A stretch of DNA of 22,739 bases, from the NCBI GenBank assembly GCA_034430415.1, contig DAOUEN010000122.1, forward strand, positions 1 to 22,739. Reading direction: 5' to 3'. Each line of letters starts with the position of its first letter. Within the stretch, counting starts at the first letter, position 1. The position numbers and the translations under genes were made by a program. This stretch comes from JADFUZ01 sp034430415. GTDB lineage: Bacteria; Chloroflexota; Dehalococcoidia; GIF9; AB-539-J10. Under the pieces are notes generated by a model, which worked only from the letters and a program-made list of their open reading frames with translations, was not told the origin of the DNA and made no database searches. Of the stretch, positions 1 through 7,960 are shown one piece after another.

Positions 1-330
1 CAGCTCTCCCTCGTGGGCGAGCTCCTCAGAGATGGTGGGATAGACGACTTCACCATCGGGGTCGACCAGGGTGCTGACCGGCTTGAAGAAGATGGAGGGC
101 TCTTCAGATGGGGCGGTGCCGAGCTTCTTGGCTTCGCCGATGTAGTTGAGCCCGCAAGCGACGATGATGCTGGGCTCTGCCGGGGCGAGGAGCTGCACTT
201 CGGCAAGAGGGCCGAGCTCTATCCCTCTGCGGAAGTTGCCGTAGAGGTCGCCAACAAGCGAGTATATGGTGCCGTCCTCCACGATGCCCCAGGCAATATC
301 TCCGTGACGATTGAAACGAGCCAGCTTCAT
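1..330 (-). CDS. Fumarylacetoacetate hydrolase (FAH) family protein, N-terminal part, cut by left window edge
   Basis: Reading leftwards from the ATG at 330-328 gives 110 codons with no stop before the edge. The protein starts MKLARFNRHGDIAWG, then has IIVACGLNYIGEAKKLG, PSIFFKP, VVYP and HEGEL. These match the N-terminal small domain of FAH-family hydrolases and the start of the catalytic domain (usual pattern CVGLNYxxHAxE, PxxFxKP, the acidic metal-binding EGEL). Such enzymes cleave C-C bonds of, or isomerise or decarboxylate, oxo-acids using Mg2+ or Mn2+ in the cytoplasm; the substrate cannot be told from this piece. The start has an ideal AGGAGG at 335-340, four bases away, and a promoter at 376-404. 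The gene is divergent from carB. Family is clear; function within the family is open. Confidence 0.9.
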   Translation of the reverse strand, partial: MKLARFNRHGDIAWGIVEDGTIYSLVGDLYGNFRRGIELGPLAEVQLLAPAEPSIIVACGLNYIGEAKKLGTAPSEEPSIFFKPVSTLVDPDGEVVYPTISEELAHEGEL

Positions 331-355
331 GGTTCCTCCTTTTGTCGGGGTGTAT

Positions 356-383
356 TTGCTGAGAATCTGCGGGCCATTATAAT
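356..383 (+). promoter_or_regulatory. Candidate carB promoter (TTGCTG-16-TATAAT)
   Basis: On the plus strand TTGCTG (356-361) lies 16 bases before TATAAT (378-383), predicting a start near 390 and a leader of about 110 bases. A second possible start is an extended -10, TGATACAAT at 426-434, which lacks a well-spaced -35. Both would serve carB at 499. Confidence 0.5.
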
Positions 384-404
384 AAAGCGGCGCTGAGAGT
401 TCAA
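376..404 (-). promoter_or_regulatory. Promoter of the FAH-family gene (TTGAAC-17-TATAAT)
   Basis: On the minus strand, TTGAAC (399-404) is followed after 17 bases by a perfect TATAAT (376-381). Transcription would start near 369, giving a leader of about 40 bases before the ATG at 330. Its -10 box overlaps that of the opposing carB promoter because the sequence attataat is palindromic. Confidence 0.65.
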
Positions 405-498
405 CAGGAGTGAGAGCTGCTGTTGTGATACAATCCAGGAGAAGTGAGGCGGCTGGGTGTGGGGTAGGTGAACAACAAGCCGGTGAGGGAGGTATCCT

Positions 499-3400
499 GT
501 GCCAAGACGGAATGATATCAAGAAGGTGATGATAATCGGGTCCGGTCCGATTGTGATCGGACAGGCGTGCGAGTTCGACTACTCGGGCACGCAGGCGTGC
601 AAGGCCCTGCGGGAGCTGGGCTACGAGATCGTGCTGGTGAACTCGAATCCGGCGACGATCATGACCGATCCTGGTATGGCGGATGTCACCTACATCGAAC
701 CGCTGAGGCTCGATGCCGTGGCCCGGATTGTGGAGAAAGAGCGGCCGGATGCCCTACTGCCGAACCTGGGAGGGCAGTCGGGCCTAAACCTCAGCGCCGA
801 GCTGGCCCGTTCCGGAGTGCTGGACAAGTACGGGGTAAAGGTGATCGGAGTCGAGATTGACGCCATCAGACGGGGTGAAGACAGGACGGCGTTCAAGGAA
901 ACGATGGACCATCTGGGTATAGAGATGCCGCAGAGCGAGGCTGTCTATGACGTTGAGGGTGCGGAGAAGGTGGCTGCCGGGCTGGGATACCCGGTGGTTA
1001 TCCGCCCGGCGTATACGCTGGGAGGGACGGGAGGCGGCCTGGTGTACAACGTGGAGGAACTGCGCGTGGTGGCCAGCCGCGGCATCGCGGCCAGCCTCAT
1101 CGGCCAGATACTGGTAGAGGAGTCGGTGCTGGGATGGGAGGAACTGGAACTGGAGGTGGTCCGCGACGCCAAGAACCAGATGATAACGGTGTGCTTCATC
1201 GAGAACGTGGACGCCATGGGGGTGCATACCGGCGACTCCTTCTGCACGGCACCGATGCTCACCATAGACGAGGGGCTGCAGAAACGTCTCCAGGAGTATT
1301 CCTACAGGATAGTGGAGGCGATACGGGTAATCGGGGGCACCAATATACAGTTTGCCCATGACCCGGAGACGGGTCGGGTGGTGGTGATCGAGATAAACCC
1401 CAGGACCTCGCGCTCGTCGGCGCTGGCCTCCAAGGCGACCGGTTTTCCCATCGCGCTGATATCCTCCAAGCTGGCTATCGGGGTGACTCTGGACGAGATT
1501 CCCTACTGGCGGGAGGGCACCCTGGACAAGTACACGCCTTCGGGGGACTACGTGGTAGTCAAGTTCGCCAGGTGGGCTTTTGAGAAATTCAAGGACGCCG
1601 AGGACAAGCTGGGGACACAGATGCGGGCCGTGGGCGAGGTGATGAGCATCGGGAAGACCTACAAGGAAGCCTTCCAGAAGTCGATCCGGTCGCTGGAGAA
1701 CGGCCGGTACGGACTGGGCTTCGCCAAGGACTTCCACGAGAAACCGCTGGACGAGCTGATGGACATGCTCAAGACGGCGACGAGCGAGAGGCAGTTCATG
1801 ATGTACGAGGCGCTGCGCAAGGGCGCCGACGTGGAGGAGCTGTACAGGAGAACATACATCAAGCCGTGGTTCATCACCCAGATGAAGGAGCTTGTCGAGC
1901 TGGAGGAGCGGATTCTGGAGTACCGGGGCAGGGCGCTGCCGGACGACCTGCTGGCGCAGGCCAAGAAGGATGGATTTGCCGACGGGTATCTATCGCATAT
2001 CCTGGGGGTGCCGGAAGGAGAGATCCGGGAAAAGCGCATCTCGGCTGGAATAGTGGAAGGCTGGGAGCCGGTGCCGGTGAGCGGGGTGGAGAATGCGGCG
2101 TACTACTTCTCGACCTACAACGCCGCGGACAAGACGGCGAGCAGCGGGCGTCGGAAAGTAATGGTACTGGGCGGCGGCCCGAACCGCATCGGCCAGGGGA
2201 TCGAGTTCGATTATTGCTGTGTGCACGCCGCCTTCACCCTGCGTGACGAGGGGTACGAGACGATCATGGTCAACTGCAATCCAGAGACGGTGTCGACTGA
2301 CTACGACACGTCGGACAAGCTGTATTTCGAGCCGCTGACGGTGGAAGACGTGCTGAGCATCTACGAAAAGGAAAAGCCGGAGGGAGTGATTGTGCAGTTC
2401 GGCGGGCAGACGCCGCTCAATATTGCCAACGAGCTGGCGGGGGCAGGCGTCAGGGTCCTGGGGACGTCGCCGGAGACCATAGACCTGGCTGAGGACCGGG
2501 ACCGCTTCCGGCACATGATGGAACAGCTGGGCATTCCGATGCCGGAATCGGGCATGGCCAGCAACCTGGTGGAGGCGCTTAACGTTGCCGGGCGAATCGG
2601 GTACCCGCTGATGGTGCGGCCGTCGTACGTGCTGGGAGGGCGGGGCATGGAGGTGGTCCACGACGAGGATATGCTGAAAGAGTACGTCGCCGCGGCCGTG
2701 GATGTGACGCCTGACCGGCCCATTCTGATCGACAAGTACCTGGAGAACGCGATCGAGGCTGAGGCAGACGCCATTGCCGATGGGACGGATGCTTTCGTGC
2801 CGGCGGTGATGGAGCACATCGAGCTGGCGGGGATACACTCGGGTGACTCGGCGTGTGTAATTCCACCGGTGAGTATAGGCCGAGAGCACATCGACACCAT
2901 CAACGAGTACACCAAGAAGATCGCCAGGGAGCTACACGTGGTGGGGCTGATGAACATGCAGTATGCCATCGCCAAAGACGTGGTGTACGTGCTGGAGGCC
3001 AATCCGAGGGCGTCGCGCACCGTTCCTCTGGTTTCAAAGGTGTGCAACGTATCCATGGCGCGGGTGGCTACCCAGGTCATGCTGGGCAAGACGCTGAAGG
3101 AACTGGACATCAAGACAGGAGTGATCCCGCATTTTGGGGTGAAGGAGGCGGTGTTCCCATTCTCCATGTTTCCCGAGGTTGACCCGGTGTTGGGGCCGGA
3201 GATGCGCTCGACGGGCGAAGTACTGGGAATTGCCGACTCATTCGGCCTGGCGTTCTTCAAGGCGGAGGAGGGGGCACAGCAGGCGCTGCCCACGGAGGGC
3301 ACGGTGCTGATAACGGTCTCGACGAAGGACCGGCCGGCGGTGCTGGAGGTGGCGAGGGAGTTCGCGGATCTGGGCTTCAAGATACGGGCGACGGTCGGTA

Positions 3401-3699
3401 CCGGTGAATTCCTGGCCAGCCGGGGGATCGAGTCCGAGCTGATCCTGAAGATGCACGAAGGCCGGCCGAATATCGTGGATGAAATCAAGAACGGGGAGAT
3501 ACAACTGGTGGTGAACACGCCCAGCGGCAAGCTGAGCCAGTACGACGACTCTTATATCCGCAAGGCGGCCATCAAGTATCATGTGCCGTATATCACCACG
3601 CTGGCGGCGGCGGCGGCGGCGGCGAAGGGGATTGCGGCCCACCGTAAGGGGAGAGCGGGAGTGAGGTCGCTGCAGAGCTATCACGCGGATATCAAGTAA
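499..3699 (+). CDS. carB: Carbamoyl-phosphate synthase large subunit
   Basis: The 1066-residue product has the full CarB architecture, close to the usual length of about 1070. A first ATP-grasp (carboxyphosphate) half starts IIGSGPIVIGQACEFDYSG. An oligomerisation region follows at about 400-550. The second ATP-grasp (carbamate) half starts VLGGGPNRIGQGIEFDYCC near residue 553. A C-terminal MGS-like allosteric domain runs from about 930. It makes carbamoyl phosphate from bicarbonate, ATP and ammonia supplied by the glutaminase subunit CarA, feeding pyrimidine and arginine synthesis. The start is GTG with GAGGGAGGT five bases upstream. The allosteric domain carries seven GCG codons in a row (3604-3624), a mild slippage-prone tract. 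carA is not beside it: the neighbours are a divergent FAH-family gene and a convergent ald, so carB is probably transcribed alone. Confidence 0.98.
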   Translation: MPRRNDIKKVMIIGSGPIVIGQACEFDYSGTQACKALRELGYEIVLVNSNPATIMTDPGMADVTYIEPLRLDAVARIVEKERPDALLPNLGGQSGLNLSAELARSGVLDKYGVKVIGVEIDAIRRGEDRTAFKETMDHLGIEMPQSEAVYDVEGAEKVAAGLGYPVVIRPAYTLGGTGGGLVYNVEELRVVASRGIAASLIGQILVEESVLGWEELELEVVRDAKNQMITVCFIENVDAMGVHTGDSFCTAPMLTIDEGLQKRLQEYSYRIVEAIRVIGGTNIQFAHDPETGRVVVIEINPRTSRSSALASKATGFPIALISSKLAIGVTLDEIPYWREGTLDKYTPSGDYVVVKFARWAFEKFKDAEDKLGTQMRAVGEVMSIGKTYKEAFQKSIRSLENGRYGLGFAKDFHEKPLDELMDMLKTATSERQFMMYEALRKGADVEELYRRTYIKPWFITQMKELVELEERILEYRGRALPDDLLAQAKKDGFADGYLSHILGVPEGEIREKRISAGIVEGWEPVPVSGVENAAYYFSTYNAADKTASSGRRKVMVLGGGPNRIGQGIEFDYCCVHAAFTLRDEGYETIMVNCNPETVSTDYDTSDKLYFEPLTVEDVLSIYEKEKPEGVIVQFGGQTPLNIANELAGAGVRVLGTSPETIDLAEDRDRFRHMMEQLGIPMPESGMASNLVEALNVAGRIGYPLMVRPSYVLGGRGMEVVHDEDMLKEYVAAAVDVTPDRPILIDKYLENAIEAEADAIADGTDAFVPAVMEHIELAGIHSGDSACVIPPVSIGREHIDTINEYTKKIARELHVVGLMNMQYAIAKDVVYVLEANPRASRTVPLVSKVCNVSMARVATQVMLGKTLKELDIKTGVIPHFGVKEAVFPFSMFPEVDPVLGPEMRSTGEVLGIADSFGLAFFKAEEGAQQALPTEGTVLITVSTKDRPAVLEVAREFADLGFKIRATVGTGEFLASRGIESELILKMHEGRPNIVDEIKNGEIQLVVNTPSGKLSQYDDSYIRKAAIKYHVPYITTLAAAAAAAKGIAAHRKGRAGVRSLQSYHADIK

Positions 3700-3979
3700 A
3701 GGGGTGGATTGGATTCCTCCTGTATTGGGGGTGGTGGGCAAGGCGACGGTTGTCTGTCCCTGGAGATTCGCTTTCGTGGCTTGTATCTCTGGCCTGCGGG
3801 GGATGACGTTGGTGTCGGTGGATGGATTGTCCTGCTTGTTTGTTGGGTGAAGGCAGGGCGAGTCGCTGTGGCCTAGGGCAGGGGGGGCAGTACGAGATAT
3901 AGTCTTGTGGACTGGAGATGGTTCGGCATGAGTGGGGGTTGGGGTGGGGCTGGCTGTGCCACCGGGCGTGGCAGTGCGG
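3700..3979. other. Intergenic gap between convergent carB and ald
   Basis: This is a G-rich stretch of 280 bases with no open frame that looks like a protein and no recognisable RNA. The only structure I find is a short perfect hairpin near its right end (3957-3973). No U-tract terminator is visible for either gene. Confidence 0.6.
3957..3973 (-). terminator. Stem-loop just after the ald stop codon, without U-tract
   Basis: TGCCAC (3957-3962) pairs with GTGGCA (3968-3973) around a five-base loop, six bases downstream of the ald stop on the minus strand. The bases beyond are C-rich rather than T-rich. It may protect the 3' end or aid termination, but it is not a classical intrinsic terminator. 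Confidence 0.3.
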
Positions 3980-5104
3980 TCAGCCGGTTATTTCATCCAG
4001 CGCCTTGTAGTAGTCCTCCAGGCCGAGAGTGGCGGCCAAAGGCTGAGAAGTGATGACTCCTTCGTAGGTGGTCAGTCCAGACCGGACGGCGTCATCATCG
4101 CGACAGGCGGCCAGGACTCCCTTGCCGGCTATCTCCAGCCCGTACTTGATGGAGCGACTGTTGAGGGCGGAGGAGGCGGTGTGAGCATAGGCGCCGGGCA
4201 CGTTGGGGACACAGTAGTGAATGATGCCCTCCTCGATGAAGACGGGGTTGCTGTGGGTGGTGGGGTGAGAGGACTCGAAGCAGCCCCCTTCATCAATGTC
4301 TATGTCCACCAGGACAGCCCCTTTCTTAATAATCTTCAGGTCCTCCCGCTTCACCAGCTGTGGGGTCCTCATGCCGGGAACGAGAACGGCACCTATGATG
4401 ATATCGGCCTCCCGAAGGGCGACTTCCAGTGCGTCGCGGTGAAAGAACAGGGGAACCACGTTGGGCGGCATGGTGTCGCGAAGCCGTTCCAGCGTCTTGT
4501 TGTTGTTGTCCAGGACGGTCACCCTGGCGCCAAGGCCGGCGGCAATCCTGGCCGCATTGGTGCCTACCACACCGCCGCCAATCACCAGGACATTGGCGGG
4601 GGCTACTCCAGTCACTCCAGAGATGAGCAAACCTGCACCGCCGTGGTTTCTGCCCAGATAGAAAGCCCCCAGCAGCGGGGCCACAGAGCCAGCGATCTCA
4701 CTCATGGGCCTCAGCAGGGGCAGGGATCCGTCGCTTTCCCTGATTCTCTCATAGGCGACGGCGGTGACCTTCCTGTTGAGGCACGCCATCGTCAGGTCTC
4801 TGTCGGTGGCGAAGTGAAATGAGGCGTAGATGATCTGGCCTTCCTTCATCAGGTCGCGCTCCGGGGCCAACGGCTCTTTAGCCTTAACGATGAGATCACA
4901 AACCTGCCACAGCTCGGGGGCCGCATCCACTATTCTGGCTCCCGAGGTCTGATAGTCCTCATCACTGAAGCCGGCGCCCAGTCCAGCCCCCTTCTGGATG
5001 TAGACCTGGTGGCCTTCGTTGACGTAGCTCTTTACCGCTGTAGGTGTAAGTCCGACGCGAAACTCGCCTTCCTTGAGCTCCCTGGGGCATCCGATCTTCA
5101 TCAT
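3980..5104 (-). CDS. ald: Alanine dehydrogenase
   Basis: The 374-residue product has the usual length of NAD-dependent L-alanine dehydrogenase, which interconverts alanine and pyruvate plus ammonium in the cytoplasm. Family hallmarks are GCPRELKEGEFRVGLTP at the start (substrate-binding Arg), DLIVKAKEP (Lys), YASFHFA (catalytic His), RPMSEIAG, the dinucleotide-binding VLVIGGGVVGTNAARIAAG near residue 170, and VDIDIDEGGCFE with the catalytic Asp. The gene begins ATGATG; AGGAGG lies 5 bases before the first ATG and 8 before the second, so either may be used. It has its own strong promoter (5142-5171) and therefore need not be co-transcribed with the membrane-protein gene upstream. In anaerobes Ald usually serves alanine catabolism or nitrogen assimilation; the direction here cannot be read. 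Confidence 0.97.
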   Translation of the reverse strand: MMKIGCPRELKEGEFRVGLTPTAVKSYVNEGHQVYIQKGAGLGAGFSDEDYQTSGARIVDAAPELWQVCDLIVKAKEPLAPERDLMKEGQIIYASFHFATDRDLTMACLNRKVTAVAYERIRESDGSLPLLRPMSEIAGSVAPLLGAFYLGRNHGGAGLLISGVTGVAPANVLVIGGGVVGTNAARIAAGLGARVTVLDNNNKTLERLRDTMPPNVVPLFFHRDALEVALREADIIIGAVLVPGMRTPQLVKREDLKIIKKGAVLVDIDIDEGGCFESSHPTTHSNPVFIEEGIIHYCVPNVPGAYAHTASSALNSRSIKYGLEIAGKGVLAACRDDDAVRSGLTTYEGVITSQPLAATLGLEDYYKALDEITG

Positions 5105-5141
5105 TGAACCTCCTGCGGGATCGAACCGCCTGGGAAGCTGC

Positions 5142-5171
5142 AGTGTAGCCCTACCTGAATCGGGATGTCAA
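5142..5171 (-). promoter_or_regulatory. Promoter of ald (TTGACA-18-TACACT)
   Basis: A perfect TTGACA on the minus strand (5166-5171) is followed after 18 bases by TACACT (5142-5147). The start would fall near 5135, about 30 bases before the ald ATG. Confidence 0.65.
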
Positions 5172-5193
5172 TTGATGAAAAGCCGTGTAAGGA

Positions 5194-5619
5194 TCAACGG
5201 GGTCTTTTTGTGGCCAGGACTATGGTGCCGATAGTGCCGACCAGGAAGGCAGTGGGACAGACAAGGATTGCCAGGACAAAGAAGACAGGTTCGTCTGCCA
5301 GGCCAATCCTGTCCCAGAAGTCGGCGCCAAAGCAGTGAATGAACAGCCCGTAGATGACGTTGTGCAGGAGGACACTGACGGGGATGCCCGCGGCGGAAGC
5401 TCCCGTCAGGATGAGGAAGCGCCGGGGCATTCCCGGCGGTTGCCTCTTGACGGCCAGGAATACCAGCGCGGCACCCAGCAGGAAAAGGACGGCACCGGAA
5501 ATGGCCATAACGAGACCGGTGGCTGCTTCTCTGGCGGCCGGGATGAGGAAGACGCTGGCTACAGCGACAAAGGCCGCTACCAAGGCCCAGAATACCACCC
5601 AGGTCAGTCTCGCCTTCAC
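5194..5619 (-). CDS. Small membrane protein of unknown function, about four transmembrane helices
   Basis: The product is a 141-residue hydrophobic protein I do not recognise. About four membrane segments can be seen: roughly residues 5-27 (TWVVFWALVAAFVAVASVFL), 35-56, 68-95, and 110-135. A basic loop KRQPPGMPRR follows the second, a short polar stretch with HCFGADFWDRIG precedes the last, and the tail is KRPR, which by the positive-inside rule puts both in the cytoplasm. The start is GTG at 5619 with only a weak GAGG ten bases upstream, so the start is uncertain. It follows the methyltransferase-like gene and an apparent gene relic on the same strand, and precedes ald, which has its own promoter. 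No function is proposed. Confidence 0.7.
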   Translation of the reverse strand: MKARLTWVVFWALVAAFVAVASVFLIPAAREAATGLVMAISGAVLFLLGAALVFLAVKRQPPGMPRRFLILTGASAAGIPVSVLLHNVIYGLFIHCFGADFWDRIGLADEPVFFVLAILVCPTAFLVGTIGTIVLATKRPR

Positions 5620-5643
5620 TGTTTCGGCCTCGTACTGCAGCTC

Positions 5644-5727
5644 TTAGCTGCTTGTTATGATCCTACGCACCGTGGGTGCCGTCCAGGCGTTCCACAGGGC
5701 TATCTGGAAGGTTGGTATGAGTGACAT
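5644..5727 (-). pseudogene. 27-codon relic resembling the N-terminus of an isoprenylcysteine-methyltransferase-like protein
   Basis: In the gap between two minus-strand genes an ATG at 5727 opens a frame reading MSLIPTFQIALWNAW and then unrelated residues to a TAA at 5644. From memory, MSLIPAFEIGLWNAWIF is a typical beginning of a subfamily of ICMT-like membrane methyltransferases in anaerobes. Only about 15 residues are kept; the rest of such a gene (about 200 codons) is absent. The intact gene just upstream encodes a related but different family member. This could be a deletion remnant, or a short real peptide or chance match. Confidence 0.35.
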
Positions 5728-5745
5728 GCCATCTTTCCCCAGAGT

Positions 5746-6306
5746 CTACTTCTTTACGGGACCTCTTGCCAGGAAATATCTGGGCACCCGCTTCATGTAG
5801 TCCACGTACTCCTGGCCGAACCTCTCGATGTTCAGCTTCTCCTCATTCAGAACCCCGAAGTGACCGATGACGACGTACAGGATGAAGTAGGCCCAGAGCA
5901 GTGTGTACAGAGTTGATGCCGGGTTCCATCCTGCCACGACGACGCCAAGGAAGCAGATCATACCCGCCAGGACATGCGAGTGACGGCTGACCCCGTAGAT
6001 GCCCCAGTCCACGACGGCCTGCTTCTTCTCGGGATGCTCCCTCATAGCGACATAGCCCAGGGCAAAGACCAGCTGCCCAAAGATGACGATGCCAATTCCG
6101 ATCCAGAAGGCCGGATTGATGCTGAAGGGGACAAACCACGTCAGCGCCAATCCTACGACGAGAGTTATCCAGAAAACGAGCACCCATGACCTGCCGGGCC
6201 CGGGGCCGGTCATCCGTTTCGCTCCTATGATGAAGTAGAGAAGCCAACTGAGAAGAAACCACAGAATGTTGAGATAGAAGAGCCGGAAGCACCAAGCCGT
6301 TGTCAT
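5746..6306 (-). CDS. Isoprenylcysteine carboxyl methyltransferase-like membrane protein
   Basis: This is a 186-residue membrane protein with about five hydrophobic segments. The C-terminal half fits the ICMT/PEMT-type methyltransferase fold: WGIYGVSRHSHVLAG stands where the family has GxYxxxRHPxYxG, then NEEKLNIERFGQEYVDYMKRVPRYF matches the EExxLxxxFGxEYxxYxxxVPRF signature that binds S-adenosylmethionine. The Pro and Tyr of RHPxY are replaced (RHSHV), so substrate or activity may differ. An ATG 57 bases further up is in frame, but the chosen ATG at 6306 has AGGGG about six bases away and begins directly before the first helix. A promoter lies at 6363-6391. The methyl acceptor is unknown; prenylated proteins are not implied in bacteria. 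Confidence 0.8.
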   Translation of the reverse strand: MTTAWCFRLFYLNILWFLLSWLLYFIIGAKRMTGPGPGRSWVLVFWITLVVGLALTWFVPFSINPAFWIGIGIVIFGQLVFALGYVAMREHPEKKQAVVDWGIYGVSRHSHVLAGMICFLGVVVAGWNPASTLYTLLWAYFILYVVIGHFGVLNEEKLNIERFGQEYVDYMKRVPRYFLARGPVKK

Positions 6307-6362
6307 TCCGTTCCCCTCTTTTTTCCCCGACTCTATTGCTCCTCCGGACTCAGGAGAGCACA

Positions 6363-6391
6363 AATATAGCCTCTACCTGTGAGCAAGTCAA
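6363..6391 (-). promoter_or_regulatory. Promoter of the ICMT-like gene (TTGACT-17-TATATT)
   Basis: On the minus strand TTGACT (6386-6391) and TATATT (6363-6368) are separated by 17 bases. The predicted start near 6356 leaves a 50-base leader before the ATG at 6306, which also argues against the longer upstream start at 6363. Confidence 0.65.
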
Positions 6392-6476
6392 TACCCCCTT
6401 GACCGTGCGTTGTCTCGAGGGCTGCCGGATACACCCAGCATAGACGGCACGGACCTGACTGTGAGTGTGGGGGGCA

Positions 6477-6505
6477 TTGACGGGCGCGCCGTGTGACAAT
6501 ACAAT
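6477..6505 (+). promoter_or_regulatory. Promoter of the APC permease gene (TTGACG-17-TACAAT)
   Basis: TTGACG (6477-6482) and TACAAT (6500-6505) each match consensus at five of six positions, with a 17-base spacer. The start would be near 6512. It is back to back with the ICMT-like promoter, about 85 bases apart. Confidence 0.7.
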
Positions 6506-6550
6506 GCTCAGAATGCACGGTGTTTCCGTGGAGGTCAAAGGGGTAGCGCC

Positions 6551-7912
6551 TTGAATGAGGTGAAGCTAAGGCGAGAGATCTCGGTTCCGCACGGAGTGCT
6601 CCTGCTTGTGGGCACGGTGGTGGGGGCGGGGGCATTCATACTGATTGGCCCGCTGGCGGGGCAGACAGGGCCCGGGCTATGGGTGGTGTTTCTGATAGCC
6701 GCCATTCCCGCCGTGTTCGTGGCCGTGGTATTCGCGCAGCTCGGTACGGCTTTTCCCGTGACGGGCGCTACGTACGTCTCGATAAGTCGAGTCCTGTCGC
6801 CGGTTCTGGGGATCGTGGTGGTGTGGTGCACGATACTGGGCATCTTCCTGTTCACGCTGCCCATGATGGCTTATGGCTTCGCCATGTACCTCAGGGCAAT
6901 GATTCCGGTGGCGGTGATACCGACGGCAATCGGCATTCTCATCTTCTTTGTCATACTGAACATTGTGGGCATTAAATGGATGATGTGGTTTCAGAGCATG
7001 TCAACTCTTATCGCCATCGTGGTCCTGCTGGCCTTCGGCGTGGGCGGAGCGTTCTCTGCAAATCCGGCGTATCAAGCGCCGCTGTTCCCGCTGGGGTTTC
7101 GTGCCGTTGTGCTGGCGATTGTGCCGGCATACTGTTTGTACACAGCGCTGAATGCAATTACTGAACTGGCGGGTGAGACGAAGAACCCGAGAAGGAACAT
7201 CCCGCTTATCCTGTTCATATCACTGGGGCTGCTGACGTTGATCTATGTCTCCATAAGCTACTCGCTGACCGGACTGATGTCCTGGGACGGTCTGGGGGAG
7301 GTGGAGGGCGCAGTAGCCGTGGCGGCGGGCAAGTTTCTGCCGTCGCCATTGGCCACCTACTTGGTGGGCATAGCGGCGCTGATGGCGGCGGCGACCACCA
7401 TCAACGCGGCCCTGACATTCATATCCAGAGATGTGCTGGTGTTGAGCAGAGACCTAGTGTTCCCGGCAGCGTTCGGCAGAGTCCACAGGCGCTTCGCCAC
7501 ACCCGTCAGGGCTATCGTTCTCTTGGGAGGGGTATCGGTGGCGGGATTTCTTCTGGCGGGGGCTTCACCCGAGGAGTTCGTGCTGCGCTGCGCCACCCTC
7601 ACCTCCTACGTCTTCATGCTCATGGCATTGCTAGCCTGCGTGGCCATGTTCCTGTTGCCGCGGAGGTTCCCGCGGCGTTATGAGGAGGCCACCTTCAAGC
7701 TGAGAGGCCGGTGGCTTACGTTCTTCACCATCGGGGGCGCAGTTCTTTTTGGAGCGCTTATCATCGGTGGGTGCATAGGCGACCCGCTTTCGGGAGTGTA
7801 CCTGGTGATACTCATTCTGACAGGCCTGGTGTACTACTTTGGGCGGAAGCGGCAGCTGCGCAGAAAAGGGATCTCGATAGAGGATAGACTGAAGAAGATA
7901 GAGGAACTGTGA
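6551..7912 (+). CDS. APC-family amino acid/polyamine permease
   Basis: The 453-residue, strongly hydrophobic product has about 12 transmembrane segments. The first carries the APC signature GTVVGAGAFILIGPLAGQTG (family GxGIFxxxG), followed by AFPVTGATYV, which resembles the P-x-x-G-G-x-Y motif of helix 3, and ELAGETKNPRRNIP in the loop after helix 6, a conserved spot in amino-acid permeases. It should import an amino acid or amine across the cytoplasmic membrane by proton symport or exchange; the substrate is not readable. The start is TTG at 6551 with AAGGGG about seven bases upstream, and the leader fits the promoter at 6477-6505. The plsY-like gene begins 48 bases downstream on the same strand and is probably co-transcribed. 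The cytoplasmic tail is basic and charged (FGRKRQLRRKG). Confidence 0.9.
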   Translation: MNEVKLRREISVPHGVLLLVGTVVGAGAFILIGPLAGQTGPGLWVVFLIAAIPAVFVAVVFAQLGTAFPVTGATYVSISRVLSPVLGIVVVWCTILGIFLFTLPMMAYGFAMYLRAMIPVAVIPTAIGILIFFVILNIVGIKWMMWFQSMSTLIAIVVLLAFGVGGAFSANPAYQAPLFPLGFRAVVLAIVPAYCLYTALNAITELAGETKNPRRNIPLILFISLGLLTLIYVSISYSLTGLMSWDGLGEVEGAVAVAAGKFLPSPLATYLVGIAALMAAATTINAALTFISRDVLVLSRDLVFPAAFGRVHRRFATPVRAIVLLGGVSVAGFLLAGASPEEFVLRCATLTSYVFMLMALLACVAMFLLPRRFPRRYEEATFKLRGRWLTFFTIGGAVLFGALIIGGCIGDPLSGVYLVILILTGLVYYFGRKRQLRRKGISIEDRLKKIEEL

Positions 7913-7960
7913 GAGGGTGGTGGTGTATAGAAGGAAGCGGGAAAGGGAGAAAGGAGCGAT

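Noticed and set aside
13..396. A plus-strand frame of 127 codons at the left edge.
   Set aside because: The opposite strand encodes a recognisable FAH-family N-terminus with a perfect ribosome site and promoter.
3980..4822. A long plus-strand open frame of 296 codons lies over the ald gene.
   Set aside because: It is the antisense shadow of a textbook alanine dehydrogenase and its translation is low-complexity Gly/His/Gln-rich. Similar antisense frames over carB, lysA, metV and the fusion gene are rejected for the same reason.
5172..5215. Possible terminator after the small membrane-protein gene (CCGT...ACGG followed by CTTTTC on the minus strand).
   Set aside because: The stem is only four base pairs and overlaps the stop codon region; too weak to call.
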